Positions 15,186-22,783 of a stretch of DNA of 33,913 bases are shown here, piece after piece. Within the stretch, counting starts at the first letter, position 1. Every line of letters starts with the position of its first letter. Source of the stretch: Acidimicrobiia bacterium (GTDB lineage Bacteria; Actinomycetota; Acidimicrobiia; IMCC26256; PALSA-555); contig JBBECS010000039.1 of the NCBI GenBank assembly GCA_040881685.1, positions 34,226 to 68,138 of the forward strand, written 5' to 3'. Position numbers and translations under genes: made by a program. The notes under the pieces are model-generated. The model did not search any database. It was not told the DNA's origin and saw nothing but the letters and a program-made list of their open reading frames with translations.

Positions 15186-16577
15186 ATGGCCGACGACCTC
15201 TTCGAGCATGCGATGGGTGACGCCGACGCGCTCATGTGGAACATCGAGCGCGATCCGCATCTGCGCTCCCCGATCGTCGTGCTGCTGGTGCTCGACCGCG
15301 CACCGAAGTGGAAGCGGGTCCTGGAGAGACTCGAGCGCGGGACGCGGCTGATCCCGCGCATGCGACAGCGGGTCGTGGAGCCTGCGGTCCGCGTGGGCCC
15401 ACCGGCATGGTCGGCTGATCCGGACTTCGATCTCGCGTACCACGCGCGGCGCATCCACCTGCCGAAGGGCAGCTCCTTCGACGCGGTGCTCGAGCTCGCC
15501 GAGCGTGCCGCGATGGGCGACTTCGATCGCGCCCGCCCGCTCTGGGAGTACACGCTCGTCGAGGGACTGCCGAAGGGTCGCGCCGCGTTCGTGTTGAAGG
15601 TCCACCACTCGATGACGGACGGTGTCGGTGGCATGCGCCTGCTGATGATGCTCTTCGATCTCGAGCGCAAGCCGCCCCCCGACGGGCCTGAGCCCGAGGC
15701 CGTGGTGCTGCCGGTGTTCTCGCCCACGAGTCTCATCGGCAGCGGCATCGCCTGGCAGGCGCGCCACGCCACCGACACCGCGCAGCGGATCGTCGACGTG
15801 GCCCGCACGACGTGGCAGCGCGTGCGTGACGACGCGGCCGGCGCACTCGACGAGGTCACCTCGGCTGCGGGATCGGTCGCGCGCTTCCTCGCTCCCGCGG
15901 CCGAGCCCTGCTCACCGCTGATCAACGCGCGCAGCCTCGACCGGCGAGTCTCCGTCTTGCGCGTCCCACTCGACGACCTCAAGCGGGCTGCGAGCGCGGC
16001 CGGCGGCACGCTCAACGACGCGTTTGTCGCCGGCGTCGTGGGCGGACTGCAGCGTTACCACTCGCGCCACGACAGCGAAATTCCCGAGCTCCGAATGATC
16101 ATGCCGATCAACTTGCGTGGCGAGAGCGCCGCGCTCGGCGGCAACCACTTCACGCCTGCGCGACTGCTCGTCCCACTGGACATCGACGATCCCGTCGAGC
16201 GGTTGCGGGTGATCGGCGAACGGTGCCGAGAGCTGCGCGCCGAGCCCGCCGTCGCGCTCAGCGAGACCGTTGCCGGCCTGCTCAACCGGTTGCCACGGCG
16301 CGCCGCGACCCTGCTCTTTGGCTCGATGCTCAAGGGCGCCGACTTCGTCACGAGCAACGTGCCCGGGTCACCGTTCCCGCTGTACCTGTGCGGTGCCGAG
16401 GTTGATGCGCTCTACGCGTTCGCACCGCTCTCTGGCACAGCAGCCAACGTCGCGCTCCTCTCGCATTGCGGCACCTGTTACATCGGGATCAACACCGACC
16501 CGCGAGCCATCCCCGACACCAAGCGCTTCAAGAAGTCCATCCGCCGAGGCCTCCGCGAGGTCCTCGCCCTGAGCTAG
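15186..16577 (+). CDS. Wax ester synthase / diacylglycerol acyltransferase (WS/DGAT family)
   Basis: A 463-aa acyltransferase that would join acyl-CoA to fatty alcohol or diacylglycerol for storage lipid. The active-site motif HHxxxDG is H140-H141-S-M-T-D145-G146 in KVHHSMTDGVGG. The N-terminal LWEYTLVEGLP and the C-terminal signatures LNDAFVAGVVGGL, MPINLRGE, GNHFTPARLL and NVPGSPFPLYLCGA are typical of bacterial WS/DGAT. It follows gpmA by 5 bp. The exact acceptor is unknown. Confidence 0.92.
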   Translation: MADDLFEHAMGDADALMWNIERDPHLRSPIVVLLVLDRAPKWKRVLERLERGTRLIPRMRQRVVEPAVRVGPPAWSADPDFDLAYHARRIHLPKGSSFDAVLELAERAAMGDFDRARPLWEYTLVEGLPKGRAAFVLKVHHSMTDGVGGMRLLMMLFDLERKPPPDGPEPEAVVLPVFSPTSLIGSGIAWQARHATDTAQRIVDVARTTWQRVRDDAAGALDEVTSAAGSVARFLAPAAEPCSPLINARSLDRRVSVLRVPLDDLKRAASAAGGTLNDAFVAGVVGGLQRYHSRHDSEIPELRMIMPINLRGESAALGGNHFTPARLLVPLDIDDPVERLRVIGERCRELRAEPAVALSETVAGLLNRLPRRAATLLFGSMLKGADFVTSNVPGSPFPLYLCGAEVDALYAFAPLSGTAANVALLSHCGTCYIGINTDPRAIPDTKRFKKSIRRGLREVLALS

Positions 16578-16610
16578 GCAATCGCCCGCGTCGCCGGCGC
16601 GGTGCGTCGG

Positions 16611-16616
16611 TAGTCT
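16611..16616 (+). promoter_or_regulatory. -10 element for leaderless serC mRNA
   Basis: TAGTCT (TAnnnT) ends 8 nt before the serC ATG (16625), in the 47-bp gap after the WS/DGAT stop. No Shine-Dalgarno is present, so a leaderless transcript is inferred. Confidence 0.45.
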
Positions 16617-16624
16617 CGACGGCG

Positions 16625-17758
16625 ATGCCCCCGGATCCGGCCGCCATCGTTCTGCCGCCCGACCTGCGGCCTGCCGACGGGCGCTTCGGGTCGGGCCCGT
16701 CCAAGGTGCGGCCCGAGGCGGTCGCCCGGCTCGCCGAGGCCGCACCCACCTATCTCGGCACGAGCCACCGACGAGACGGAGTGCGTGCGGTCGTCCGGCG
16801 CATCCGCGAGGGTTTGCGCGAGCTCTACACGCTCCCTGCTGGCCACGAAGTGCTGCTCGGGAACGGTGGCACAACCGCGTTCTGGGACGCAGCGGCGTTC
16901 GGTCTCGTCGAGCAGCGCAGCGAGCACCTCGTCTTCGGCGAGTTCTCGGGCAAGTTCGCCGCCGTCACTGCCGGTGCGCCGCACCTCGACGAGCCTGTCG
17001 TCATCGAATCCGAACCAGGGACGCATCCGGAGTGGAAGGACGACGCCGGCTGCGACGTGCTCGCCACGACACACAACGAGACATCCACCGGCGTCACCAT
17101 GAACGAGCTCGAGCCGCCGTTCAGTCACGAGCGCAGCATCGTGCTCGTGGACGCGACCTCCGCCGCCGGGGCGATCGACGTCGCGGCAGATGCTTTCGAC
17201 GTCTACTACTTCGCGCCGCAGAAGGCGTTCGCGAGCGAAGGCGGGCTCTGGCTCGCGCTCTGCTCCCCCTCGGCACTCGACCGCATCGAGCGCATCGGCA
17301 GCACCAACCGGTGGCAACCACCGTCTCTGAGCCTTCCGATCGCGTTGGAGAACTCGCGGCTCGACCAGACCTACAACACGCCCGCGTTGACCACGCTGTT
17401 CCTCCTCGTCGACACCATCGAATGGATGCTTGGCAACGGAGGGCTCGCATGGTCCGTTGCGCGCTGCAAGCAGTCGGCCACCACCATGTACGGCTGGGCG
17501 GAAGCCAGCGAGTTCGCGACGCCCTTCGTGCACAAGCCGTCCGAGCGCAGCCCCGTGAACGCCACGATCGACTTCGACGGCGTGCAGGCTGATGACATCG
17601 CTGCGACCTTGCGCGCCAATGGCATCGTCGACGTGGAGTCGTACCGCAAGCTCGGTCGCAACCAGCTGCGCATCGCGATGTTCCCGGCGATCGAGCCCGA
17701 CGACATCGAGGTCCTCACGCACGCGATCGACCACATCGTGGAGGCACTCACCGCGTGA
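16625..17758 (+). CDS. serC: Phosphoserine aminotransferase
   Basis: PLP-dependent class V aminotransferase of serine synthesis (3-phosphohydroxypyruvate plus glutamate to phosphoserine). The 377-aa protein has the N-terminal FGSGPSKVRPE, the LLGNGGTTAFWD segment, THNETSTGV, the VDATSAAGA loop and the PLP lysine K200 in YYFAPQKAFASEGG. The end contains the LRIAMFPAIEPDDIEVL pattern of the actinobacterial form. ATG 16625 fits the short leaderless spacing. The stop overlaps the GTG of the next gene (GTGA). Confidence 0.93.
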   Translation: MPPDPAAIVLPPDLRPADGRFGSGPSKVRPEAVARLAEAAPTYLGTSHRRDGVRAVVRRIREGLRELYTLPAGHEVLLGNGGTTAFWDAAAFGLVEQRSEHLVFGEFSGKFAAVTAGAPHLDEPVVIESEPGTHPEWKDDAGCDVLATTHNETSTGVTMNELEPPFSHERSIVLVDATSAAGAIDVAADAFDVYYFAPQKAFASEGGLWLALCSPSALDRIERIGSTNRWQPPSLSLPIALENSRLDQTYNTPALTTLFLLVDTIEWMLGNGGLAWSVARCKQSATTMYGWAEASEFATPFVHKPSERSPVNATIDFDGVQADDIAATLRANGIVDVESYRKLGRNQLRIAMFPAIEPDDIEVLTHAIDHIVEALTA

Positions 17759-19191
17759 GCACCACGCTGCCCGATGGGCTCGTGGCCATCGTGAAGCGTG
17801 ACTGTCCGACGTGCCAGCTCGTCGTCCCGGTGCTCGGCCAGCTCGCCGAGGGTGAAGAGCCACTGACCGTGTTCACCCAGGACGATCCGACCTTCCCCGA
17901 GGAGCTCCATCCGGTGGACGACACGTCGCTCGAGGTGTCGCTCGCCCTCGATCTCGACACCGTCCCCACGGTGGTGCGGGTGACCGACGGACACGAGGTC
18001 GCCCGCATCGTCGGATGGAGCCGCGATGAGTGGGAGGCGTTCACCGGCCGGGCCGGGCTGGGTGACGGCCTGCCGCCGCACCGTCCCGGGTGCGGGTCGC
18101 TCACCCAGGATCCCGATTTCGCTGCGACACGCGCCGCGGCCGAAGGCGCGGCGCGCCTCAACTCCCGACGCATCGAGCTCGGCGAGCACGAGGACGAGAT
18201 GGAGTCGATGTTCGAGCGAGGCTGGAGCGACGGTCTCCCGCTCGTGCCACCGACCCCGGCGCGCGTCGCCCGCATGCTCACTGGCACGACGCGCGACGCC
18301 GACGAGATCGTCGCCGAAGTGCCGCCCGACCTCGTCGGGTGCACCGTCGAGAAGATCGCGATCAACGCCGTGATGGCCGGGTGCCGGCCCGAGTACCTGC
18401 CCGTCGTGCTCGCGGCCGTCGAGGCGGCGTGCACGGAGGAGTTCAACATCCACGGCGTGCTTGCGACGACCATGCCGGTCGGACCGATCGTGATCGTGAA
18501 CGGGCCAATCGCCCGGGCAATCGGCATGAACTCCGGCGGCAACGCGCTCGGTCAGGGCAACCGGGCCAACGCCACGATCGGGCGCGCCCTTCAGCTCGTG
18601 ATCCGCAACGTGGGTGGCGGGCGCCCAGGCGAGGTCGATCGCGCCACGCACGGCAACCCGGGCAAGTACACGTTCTGCTTCGCGGAAGACGAGCAGGGAT
18701 CGCCGTGGGAGCCGCTGCACGTGTTCCGCGGCTTCGAACCCGGTCAGTCGGCGGTCACCCTTTTCGCCGGCGAAGGACCACGCGTTGTCGTCGACCAGCT
18801 GTCGCGAGAAGCCGACTCACTCGTGCGCACGTACGCCGCGTGCCTACGGACCGTCGCGCACCCGAAGACCGTGGTCGCCATCGACGCGACCCTGGTGGTC
18901 GGCCCCGAGCACGCTCGAGTGCTTCGCGAGGCGGGGTGGAGCCGAGCACGGCTCCTCGAGGAGCTCGCCGCGCTCCTCCAGCTCAACGGGGCCGAGCTCA
19001 TACGGGGTGCAGGCGGGATCGCCGAAGGTATGCCTGAGGCTTTTGCCGACACGGTGCTCCCGAAGTTCCGTGACGGCGGGCTGCTCGTGGTCCACGCTGG
19101 TGGTGGCGCGGGCCTGTTCTCGGAGATCATCGGAGGCTGGGCCGGCGGTGCGATCGGCAGCGAGCCCGTCACTCGGGAGGTGCGCACATGA
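17755..19191 (+). CDS. Thioredoxin-like N-domain fused to a large uncharacterised domain
   Basis: The 478-aa protein (GTG start) begins with a thioredoxin-fold domain at about 1-97 carrying C17-P-T-C20 and a cis-Pro segment DTVPTVV (P71). A linker follows with RPGCGS (C113). The rest (about 140-478) is a large domain I cannot name, with DGLPLVPPTPARVARML, CTVEKIAINAVMAGCRPEYL, IVNGPIARAIGMNSGGNALG and RANATIGRALQLVIRNVGG. The CxxC suggests thiol-disulfide exchange. The gene starts by GTGA overlap with serC and is followed 95 bp later by a UGSC-family selenoprotein, so a redox partnership is a reasonable inference. It has no signal peptide and should be cytoplasmic. Confidence 0.75.
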   Translation: MSTTLPDGLVAIVKRDCPTCQLVVPVLGQLAEGEEPLTVFTQDDPTFPEELHPVDDTSLEVSLALDLDTVPTVVRVTDGHEVARIVGWSRDEWEAFTGRAGLGDGLPPHRPGCGSLTQDPDFAATRAAAEGAARLNSRRIELGEHEDEMESMFERGWSDGLPLVPPTPARVARMLTGTTRDADEIVAEVPPDLVGCTVEKIAINAVMAGCRPEYLPVVLAAVEAACTEEFNIHGVLATTMPVGPIVIVNGPIARAIGMNSGGNALGQGNRANATIGRALQLVIRNVGGGRPGEVDRATHGNPGKYTFCFAEDEQGSPWEPLHVFRGFEPGQSAVTLFAGEGPRVVVDQLSREADSLVRTYAACLRTVAHPKTVVAIDATLVVGPEHARVLREAGWSRARLLEELAALLQLNGAELIRGAGGIAEGMPEAFADTVLPKFRDGGLLVVHAGGGAGLFSEIIGGWAGGAIGSEPVTREVRT

Positions 19192-19202
19192 GGCAAGCGA
19201 CC

Positions 19203-19225
19203 GCGGCGCAGGTACCCTGCGCCGC
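19203..19225 (+). repeat. Palindromic element, copy c
   Basis: The perfect 10-bp stem GCGGCGCAGG/CCTGCGCCGC has a TAC triloop. The reverse-strand flank CGGTCGCTTGCC matches the flank of the copies at the window start. It lies 12 bp after the thioredoxin-like gene and 24 bp before hairpin module B2. Confidence 0.85.
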
Positions 19226-19248
19226 GCGCCGGTCGCCGAGGTGGAGTT

Positions 19249-19282
19249 GAGCGGCCCGGCGCGGAAGGCGCCGAGAGCGGGG
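19249..19282 (+). repeat. Start-proximal hairpin repeat, copy B2 (before UGSC selenoprotein)
   Basis: GAGCGGCCCGGCGC, GGAAG, GCGCCGAGAGCGGGG; the arms CGGCGC/GCGCCG form a hairpin. The ATG of the selenoprotein follows 4 nt later. The same module stands before the genes at 3123 (minus), 23320 and 24683. Confidence 0.75.
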
Positions 19283-19286
19283 TGAG

Positions 19287-19802
19287 ATGAGTCGGTTCGT
19301 GCTCGACCCCACCGGAGAGCTGGCGCCCGCGACGCGAGAGCGCACGCCTCGACCCACCTCGCTCGACGGCAAGACCGTCGGCCTCCTCGACATCAGCAAG
19401 GCTCGCGGCGACGTGTTCCTCGATCGCATCGAGGAACGCCTCGAAGAGCGCGGGCTGAAGGTGGAGCGCTTCCGCAAGCCGACGTTCACCAAGGTCGCGC
19501 CGATCGACCTGCGCCATGAGATCTCACAGAAGTGCGACGTGGTGATCGAGGCGCTCGCCGACTGAGGCTCGTGCACGTCGTGCAGTGTGCACGACATCGT
19601 GAACCTCGAAGGCTTGGGCATCCCGTCGGTGTTCGTCGCGTCGAGTGAGTTCATCGACGGCGCGGATGCGCAGGCGAAGTCCCTCGGCGCCGATCCGGCG
19701 CGAGTCTTCGTGCCCCACCCGATCCAGGACCGGACCGATGAGGAGATGCGGGCACTCGCCGACGCCGCGGTGGACGAGCTGCTCGGTCGTCTGATCGACT
19801 GA
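19287..19802 (+). CDS. UGSC family selenoprotein (Sec encoded by in-frame TGA at 19563-19565)
   Basis: The frame runs 171 codons if TGA 19563-19565 is read as selenocysteine. Residues 93-99 are then U-G-S-C-T-S-C, the signature of the UGSC (seleno)protein family, whose cysteine forms have CGSC. Before U93 come a KTVGLLDISKARGDVFLD strand, an EERLEERGLKVER helix, an FRKPTFTK stretch and CDVVIEALAD. After it come HDIVNLEGLGIPSVFVASSEF and RVFVPHPIQDRTDEEM, with no loss of frame. Both halves are needed for the family fold, and a perfect stem-loop follows the TGA. A redox-active U/C pair is inferred; the reaction is unknown. The true stop is a second TGA at 19800-19802. Automated callers would split this gene at 19565. 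Confidence 0.88.
19563..19594 (+). promoter_or_regulatory. Candidate bacterial SECIS with Sec UGA
   Basis: Three bases after the UGA, TCGTGCAC (19569-19576) pairs perfectly with GTGCACGA (19587-19594) around the 10-nt loop GTCGTGCAGT, whose first base is G. The apical loop begins 11 nt after the UGA, the distance known for E. coli fdhF. A competing smaller fold TGCACG-T-CGTGCA exists. SelB binding is inferred from these features. Confidence 0.75.
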
Positions 19803-19806
19803 GCCC

Positions 19807-20508
19807 ATGTTCCTACTGCACGAGGTTCACCGGGTCCGTGGCGCGCACGAAGTAGAGTTCGAAGCGGATTTCCGCGACGGCTGGCTCCCAGAGCTCGCCA
19901 AGGGTGACGGCGCGCGTCTTCTCTACTTCATGCATCTCGCCCACGGATCCGGTCGCGCGTACGTGGTCACCACGGTCACCGCGGTGCGCGACGGCGCGGC
20001 ATGGGAGCGCCTGGCCGGTCGCGTACAGGACGGCGACCTACGCGCGCTCGCGCGCGACACCGACCAACACCGGCACCAGGTGCACGCCAAGTTCCTCCTG
20101 ACCGTGCCGTGGGCACCACCCGTCGCCGATATCGACGAGGTGCCGACGACGCCTCAGGATCACGAGCTCACGTTGTTCATGGAGGACACCGCCTGGCCTC
20201 ATGAGGGAATGCTCGACGACTACCTGGAGGCCGCGCGCACGCACTACGCGCCGAGCATCTCCGAAGGTCGCGGCCGAGGGATCCTCGAGCTGCTGTCGGT
20301 GTTCCAGACTGCGTGGGGAACCGGCCGACGGGCCGAGGTCATCCTCTGGCAGCACATCACCGACCACGACCGGTTGAAGAACCTGCTGCTCACCGAGGTG
20401 CCGCCTGAATACCGGGCCCCCGGCACGTGGATGCACGACGCGCTACGCGTCCGTGACGACTGGGAGAGCCGCCTGCTCCGCACGACCGCCTGGTCGCCGC
20501 TCGCTTGA
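19807..20508 (+). CDS. NIPSNAP-like family protein
   Basis: The 233-aa protein begins MFLLHEVHRVRGAHEVEFEA and has a LLYFMHLAHGSGRAYVVTTV strand; the second half repeats the pattern (FQTAWGTGRRAEVILWQHI), suggesting two ferredoxin-like (dimeric alpha-beta barrel) domains as in NIPSNAP proteins. No catalytic motif is evident. The ATG lies 4 bp after the selenoprotein stop, so the two are co-transcribed. Function unknown. Confidence 0.65.
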   Translation: MFLLHEVHRVRGAHEVEFEADFRDGWLPELAKGDGARLLYFMHLAHGSGRAYVVTTVTAVRDGAAWERLAGRVQDGDLRALARDTDQHRHQVHAKFLLTVPWAPPVADIDEVPTTPQDHELTLFMEDTAWPHEGMLDDYLEAARTHYAPSISEGRGRGILELLSVFQTAWGTGRRAEVILWQHITDHDRLKNLLLTEVPPEYRAPGTWMHDALRVRDDWESRLLRTTAWSPLA

Positions 20509-20509
20509 C

Positions 20510-20549
20510 GTGCGTCTCTCACCCCGGAATAGGCGGGTGAGGGACGCAC
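20510..20549. terminator. Strong bidirectional terminator hairpin
   Basis: The 15-bp stem GTGCGTCTCTCACCC / GGGTGAGGGACGCAC (one G-U) with a 10-nt loop lies between the convergent NIPSNAP-like and LLM oxidoreductase genes. There is no long U-tract, as is common in high-G+C actinobacteria. Confidence 0.75.
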
Positions 20550-20556
20550 CCAGGGC

Positions 20557-21378
20557 TTAGGTGGCGAGGAACCGGGCCGCGAACTTCTCGACGCGGGCGG
20601 CGCCTTGAGGCGGCCAGCCACCCACGAGGTAGCCAAAACCGGCGTCGCGCCACGCGTCGACGTTGGCTTGCATGGTGTCCCAATCGTCCTCGAGTGACAG
20701 CGACGCGGCGCGCAGGATCTCCGACGGGTCGCGCCCGGCCGCCTCGGCCATGGCGCTGAGACGCGCCGACTTCGGTCCGAGGTGCTCGACCGGTCCGAAG
20801 CAGTGCCACACGTCGGCGTAGCGCGCGGTGATGGGCATCGTGCGCTTCTCGCCAGACGCGCCGATCCAGATCGGGGGGTGTGGCTGCTGCACCGGTCGCG
20901 GGTGCAGCGTGGCGTCGCGCACCTGGAGATGCTTGCCCTCGAACGTGAACCCATTGGTCGTGAGCAAGCCGCGGATGATCTGCAACGCCTCTTCGAAGGC
21001 GTCGATGCGATCCTTGGTGCCCGGGAACGGGATCCCGAGCTCGTGGTGCTCCTTGTCGAACCACGCGGCACCGTACGCGAGCTCGTAGCGGCCGTTCGAC
21101 GCGTGATCGATCGTGATCGCCTCCGCCGCGAAGATCGACGGATGGCGGTACGTCATGCCGCTCACCAACAGTCCGAGCCGAACCTGTGACGTGACCCCGG
21201 CCAGCGCGGCGAGCGTGGTGTTCCCCTCGAAGCACTCGCCGGGGCCGTCGCCGTACATGGGTTGGAAGTGGTCGAAACCCCACACCCCGTCGAAGCCGAC
21301 GCGATCAGCGAGCTGTGCTCGCGAGACCACCTCGGCGAACGGCATGCGTTGCTGCGCGATGTCGAGCCCGAACCTCAT
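20557..21378 (-). CDS. LLM class F420-dependent oxidoreductase
   Basis: A 273-aa luciferase-like TIM-barrel flavin/F420 oxidoreductase. Signatures: MRFGLDIAQQRMPFAEVV, the GFDGVWGFDHF strand, VRLGLLVSGMTYRHPSIFA, SNGRYELAYGAAWFDKEHHE and PIWIGASGEKRTMPITARYAD. The motif set matches actinobacterial F420-type rather than FMN-type members, but the cofactor is inferred. The ATG is preceded by GAGAGCGGGAG, the same words that end the start-proximal hairpin modules elsewhere in this window. The upstream His-rich gene ends 20 bp before it, so they may share a transcript. Confidence 0.9.
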   Translation of the reverse strand: MRFGLDIAQQRMPFAEVVSRAQLADRVGFDGVWGFDHFQPMYGDGPGECFEGNTTLAALAGVTSQVRLGLLVSGMTYRHPSIFAAEAITIDHASNGRYELAYGAAWFDKEHHELGIPFPGTKDRIDAFEEALQIIRGLLTTNGFTFEGKHLQVRDATLHPRPVQQPHPPIWIGASGEKRTMPITARYADVWHCFGPVEHLGPKSARLSAMAEAAGRDPSEILRAASLSLEDDWDTMQANVDAWRDAGFGYLVGGWPPQGAARVEKFAARFLAT

Positions 21379-21397
21379 CTCCCGCTCTCGTCGCTGA

Positions 21398-22645
21398 CTA
21401 GTGGGGGACGGTGTTGCCGAGCTCGGGGTGTTCGCCGCTGAACAGCCCCCAGGCGCTCTCCCAGCCGGGCACGACCCAGGCGTGGACCATCCACGAGTCG
21501 GAGCCGTCGGTCTTCATGCCGCCGCGGCGTGCGCACTCGGCCGGCGTGGTCTCTTCGCTGCCGACCACGCCCTGCGGGCTCACGCACAGCCCGATGTGCT
21601 GGTGCCAGTGGTCGTTCGGCCCGGCGAAGCCCTCCGGCGGGTCGTTCTTGCTGGTGCGGGCCCAGTAGCTGAGTCCCACCATCCGACCGTCGAGGCCGCT
21701 CGTGTCATAGAGCAACATCTCCGGCTCGTTCACGTCGAACTCACCGTCCATGAGCGACGTCTTGATCCAGTGCGCGCCGATGCACGCGAGGTAGGGCGTG
21801 ATACGGACGTAGCCAGCCTTCTTGGCATCCGCCGCGGTCGGGTACTTCTGCGCGGCCACCCGCGCCAATGCGAGCTGTCCACCGAGCACATCGCGCGTCG
21901 CGGCGTCGGTGATCGCTGCTTGAGACGACGGACCACGCTCGCCGTGTCCACCCGAAGCCTGACCTTCGGACACGGGTGGGCCGCTCTCCTCGCAGGGTGA
22001 AAGGCCGGTTGCCGACTCGATGCCCGCCGTGTGCGAGTGACCGGCGGCCTCGAGATCCTCCGGCGACACACCACCGCCGCCCACCGTCACGGCGTGGTCG
22101 TGGTCGGCCGCGACCGACGCGTCGCCATGCTGATGGGTCTCACCGGCGACCGCAGGAACAAGCGCCAGCGTGGAGAGGATGATGACTGCGGCACCGAGCG
22201 CACCCACCGTCGGCAGGGCGACCGCGGGCGACAAACGCCGGAGCGTTGCGCGCGACGAGAGGAGCGCACCGCAGCCCAACACCGTGAGGCCTTCGAACAG
22301 GGTCGCGAGCACGTCGGGGAACTCGGCGGGCTCGGCGGTCCACGGGTGGTCGCCGATCGGCACGCCGAACGTGCGCGACACCACCCACACAACGACGATC
22401 CCGAGGCTGACGACAGCCCCGGTACGGAGCAGCCAACGACTCGGGCGGAGCAGCACCCCGAGCCCGAAGGCCAGCTGGAACCAGGCGGCGAGCGCGAAGA
22501 ACACGCCGTGGCCGGTGCTCTCGCCGAAGTGGTCGCCCATCACGGCAAAGTGGACGAAGGCGCCACCGAACGAGAGCGCCGCAAGCGCCCAACGCCACGA
22601 ACCGTCGAGCTGGTTGAGGTCGTCGCGACGCGTCTGGCTAGCCAT
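21398..22645 (-). CDS. Polytopic membrane protein with His-rich loop and conserved C-terminal domain
   Basis: The 415-aa protein has about five hydrophobic segments in residues 20-160 (starting WRWALAALSFGGAFVHFAVM). A His-rich, probably metal-binding linker follows at about 168-215 (ETHQHGDASVAADHDH, AAGHSHTAG). The C-terminal soluble domain has YPTAADAKKAGYVRITPYLA, GAHWIKTSLMDGEFDVNEPE, DHWHQHIGLCV and four to five Cys residues. Metal handling or sensing at the envelope is possible but unproven. ATG 22645 has GGGAGG just upstream and is preferred to TTG 22675. I do not recognise a named family. Confidence 0.7.
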   Translation of the reverse strand: MASQTRRDDLNQLDGSWRWALAALSFGGAFVHFAVMGDHFGESTGHGVFFALAAWFQLAFGLGVLLRPSRWLLRTGAVVSLGIVVVWVVSRTFGVPIGDHPWTAEPAEFPDVLATLFEGLTVLGCGALLSSRATLRRLSPAVALPTVGALGAAVIILSTLALVPAVAGETHQHGDASVAADHDHAVTVGGGGVSPEDLEAAGHSHTAGIESATGLSPCEESGPPVSEGQASGGHGERGPSSQAAITDAATRDVLGGQLALARVAAQKYPTAADAKKAGYVRITPYLACIGAHWIKTSLMDGEFDVNEPEMLLYDTSGLDGRMVGLSYWARTSKNDPPEGFAGPNDHWHQHIGLCVSPQGVVGSEETTPAECARRGGMKTDGSDSWMVHAWVVPGWESAWGLFSGEHPELGNTVPH

Positions 22646-22764
22646 GTCCCTCCCGATCCCCCGCGAGGGGTGCAACCAGCATACGGCCGAACCGCCGTTT
22701 CACCTACTCGCGGGTCACCTGGAATCCGCTGGCGCGGAGGCGGCCGATCTGGAATACTTCGATG

Positions 22765-22776
22765 AACTAATTAGTT
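22765..22776. promoter_or_regulatory. AT-rich 12-bp palindrome, candidate MarR operator
   Basis: AACTAATTAGTT is a perfect palindrome in otherwise GC-rich DNA, 7 bp before the marR ATG. TAATTA inside it could be the -10 of a leaderless marR mRNA, so binding there would repress the gene. MarR proteins commonly bind such palindromes next to their own promoter; the pairing with this MarR is inferred. Confidence 0.55.
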
Positions 22777-22783
22777 AGGCGAA

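Noticed and set aside
19563-19586. Reading the TGA as a nonsense mutation or as the end of one gene followed by a second small gene
   Set aside because: Both halves belong to one family fold, the frame is kept, U-G-S-C is the known family motif and a SECIS-like stem follows at the right distance.
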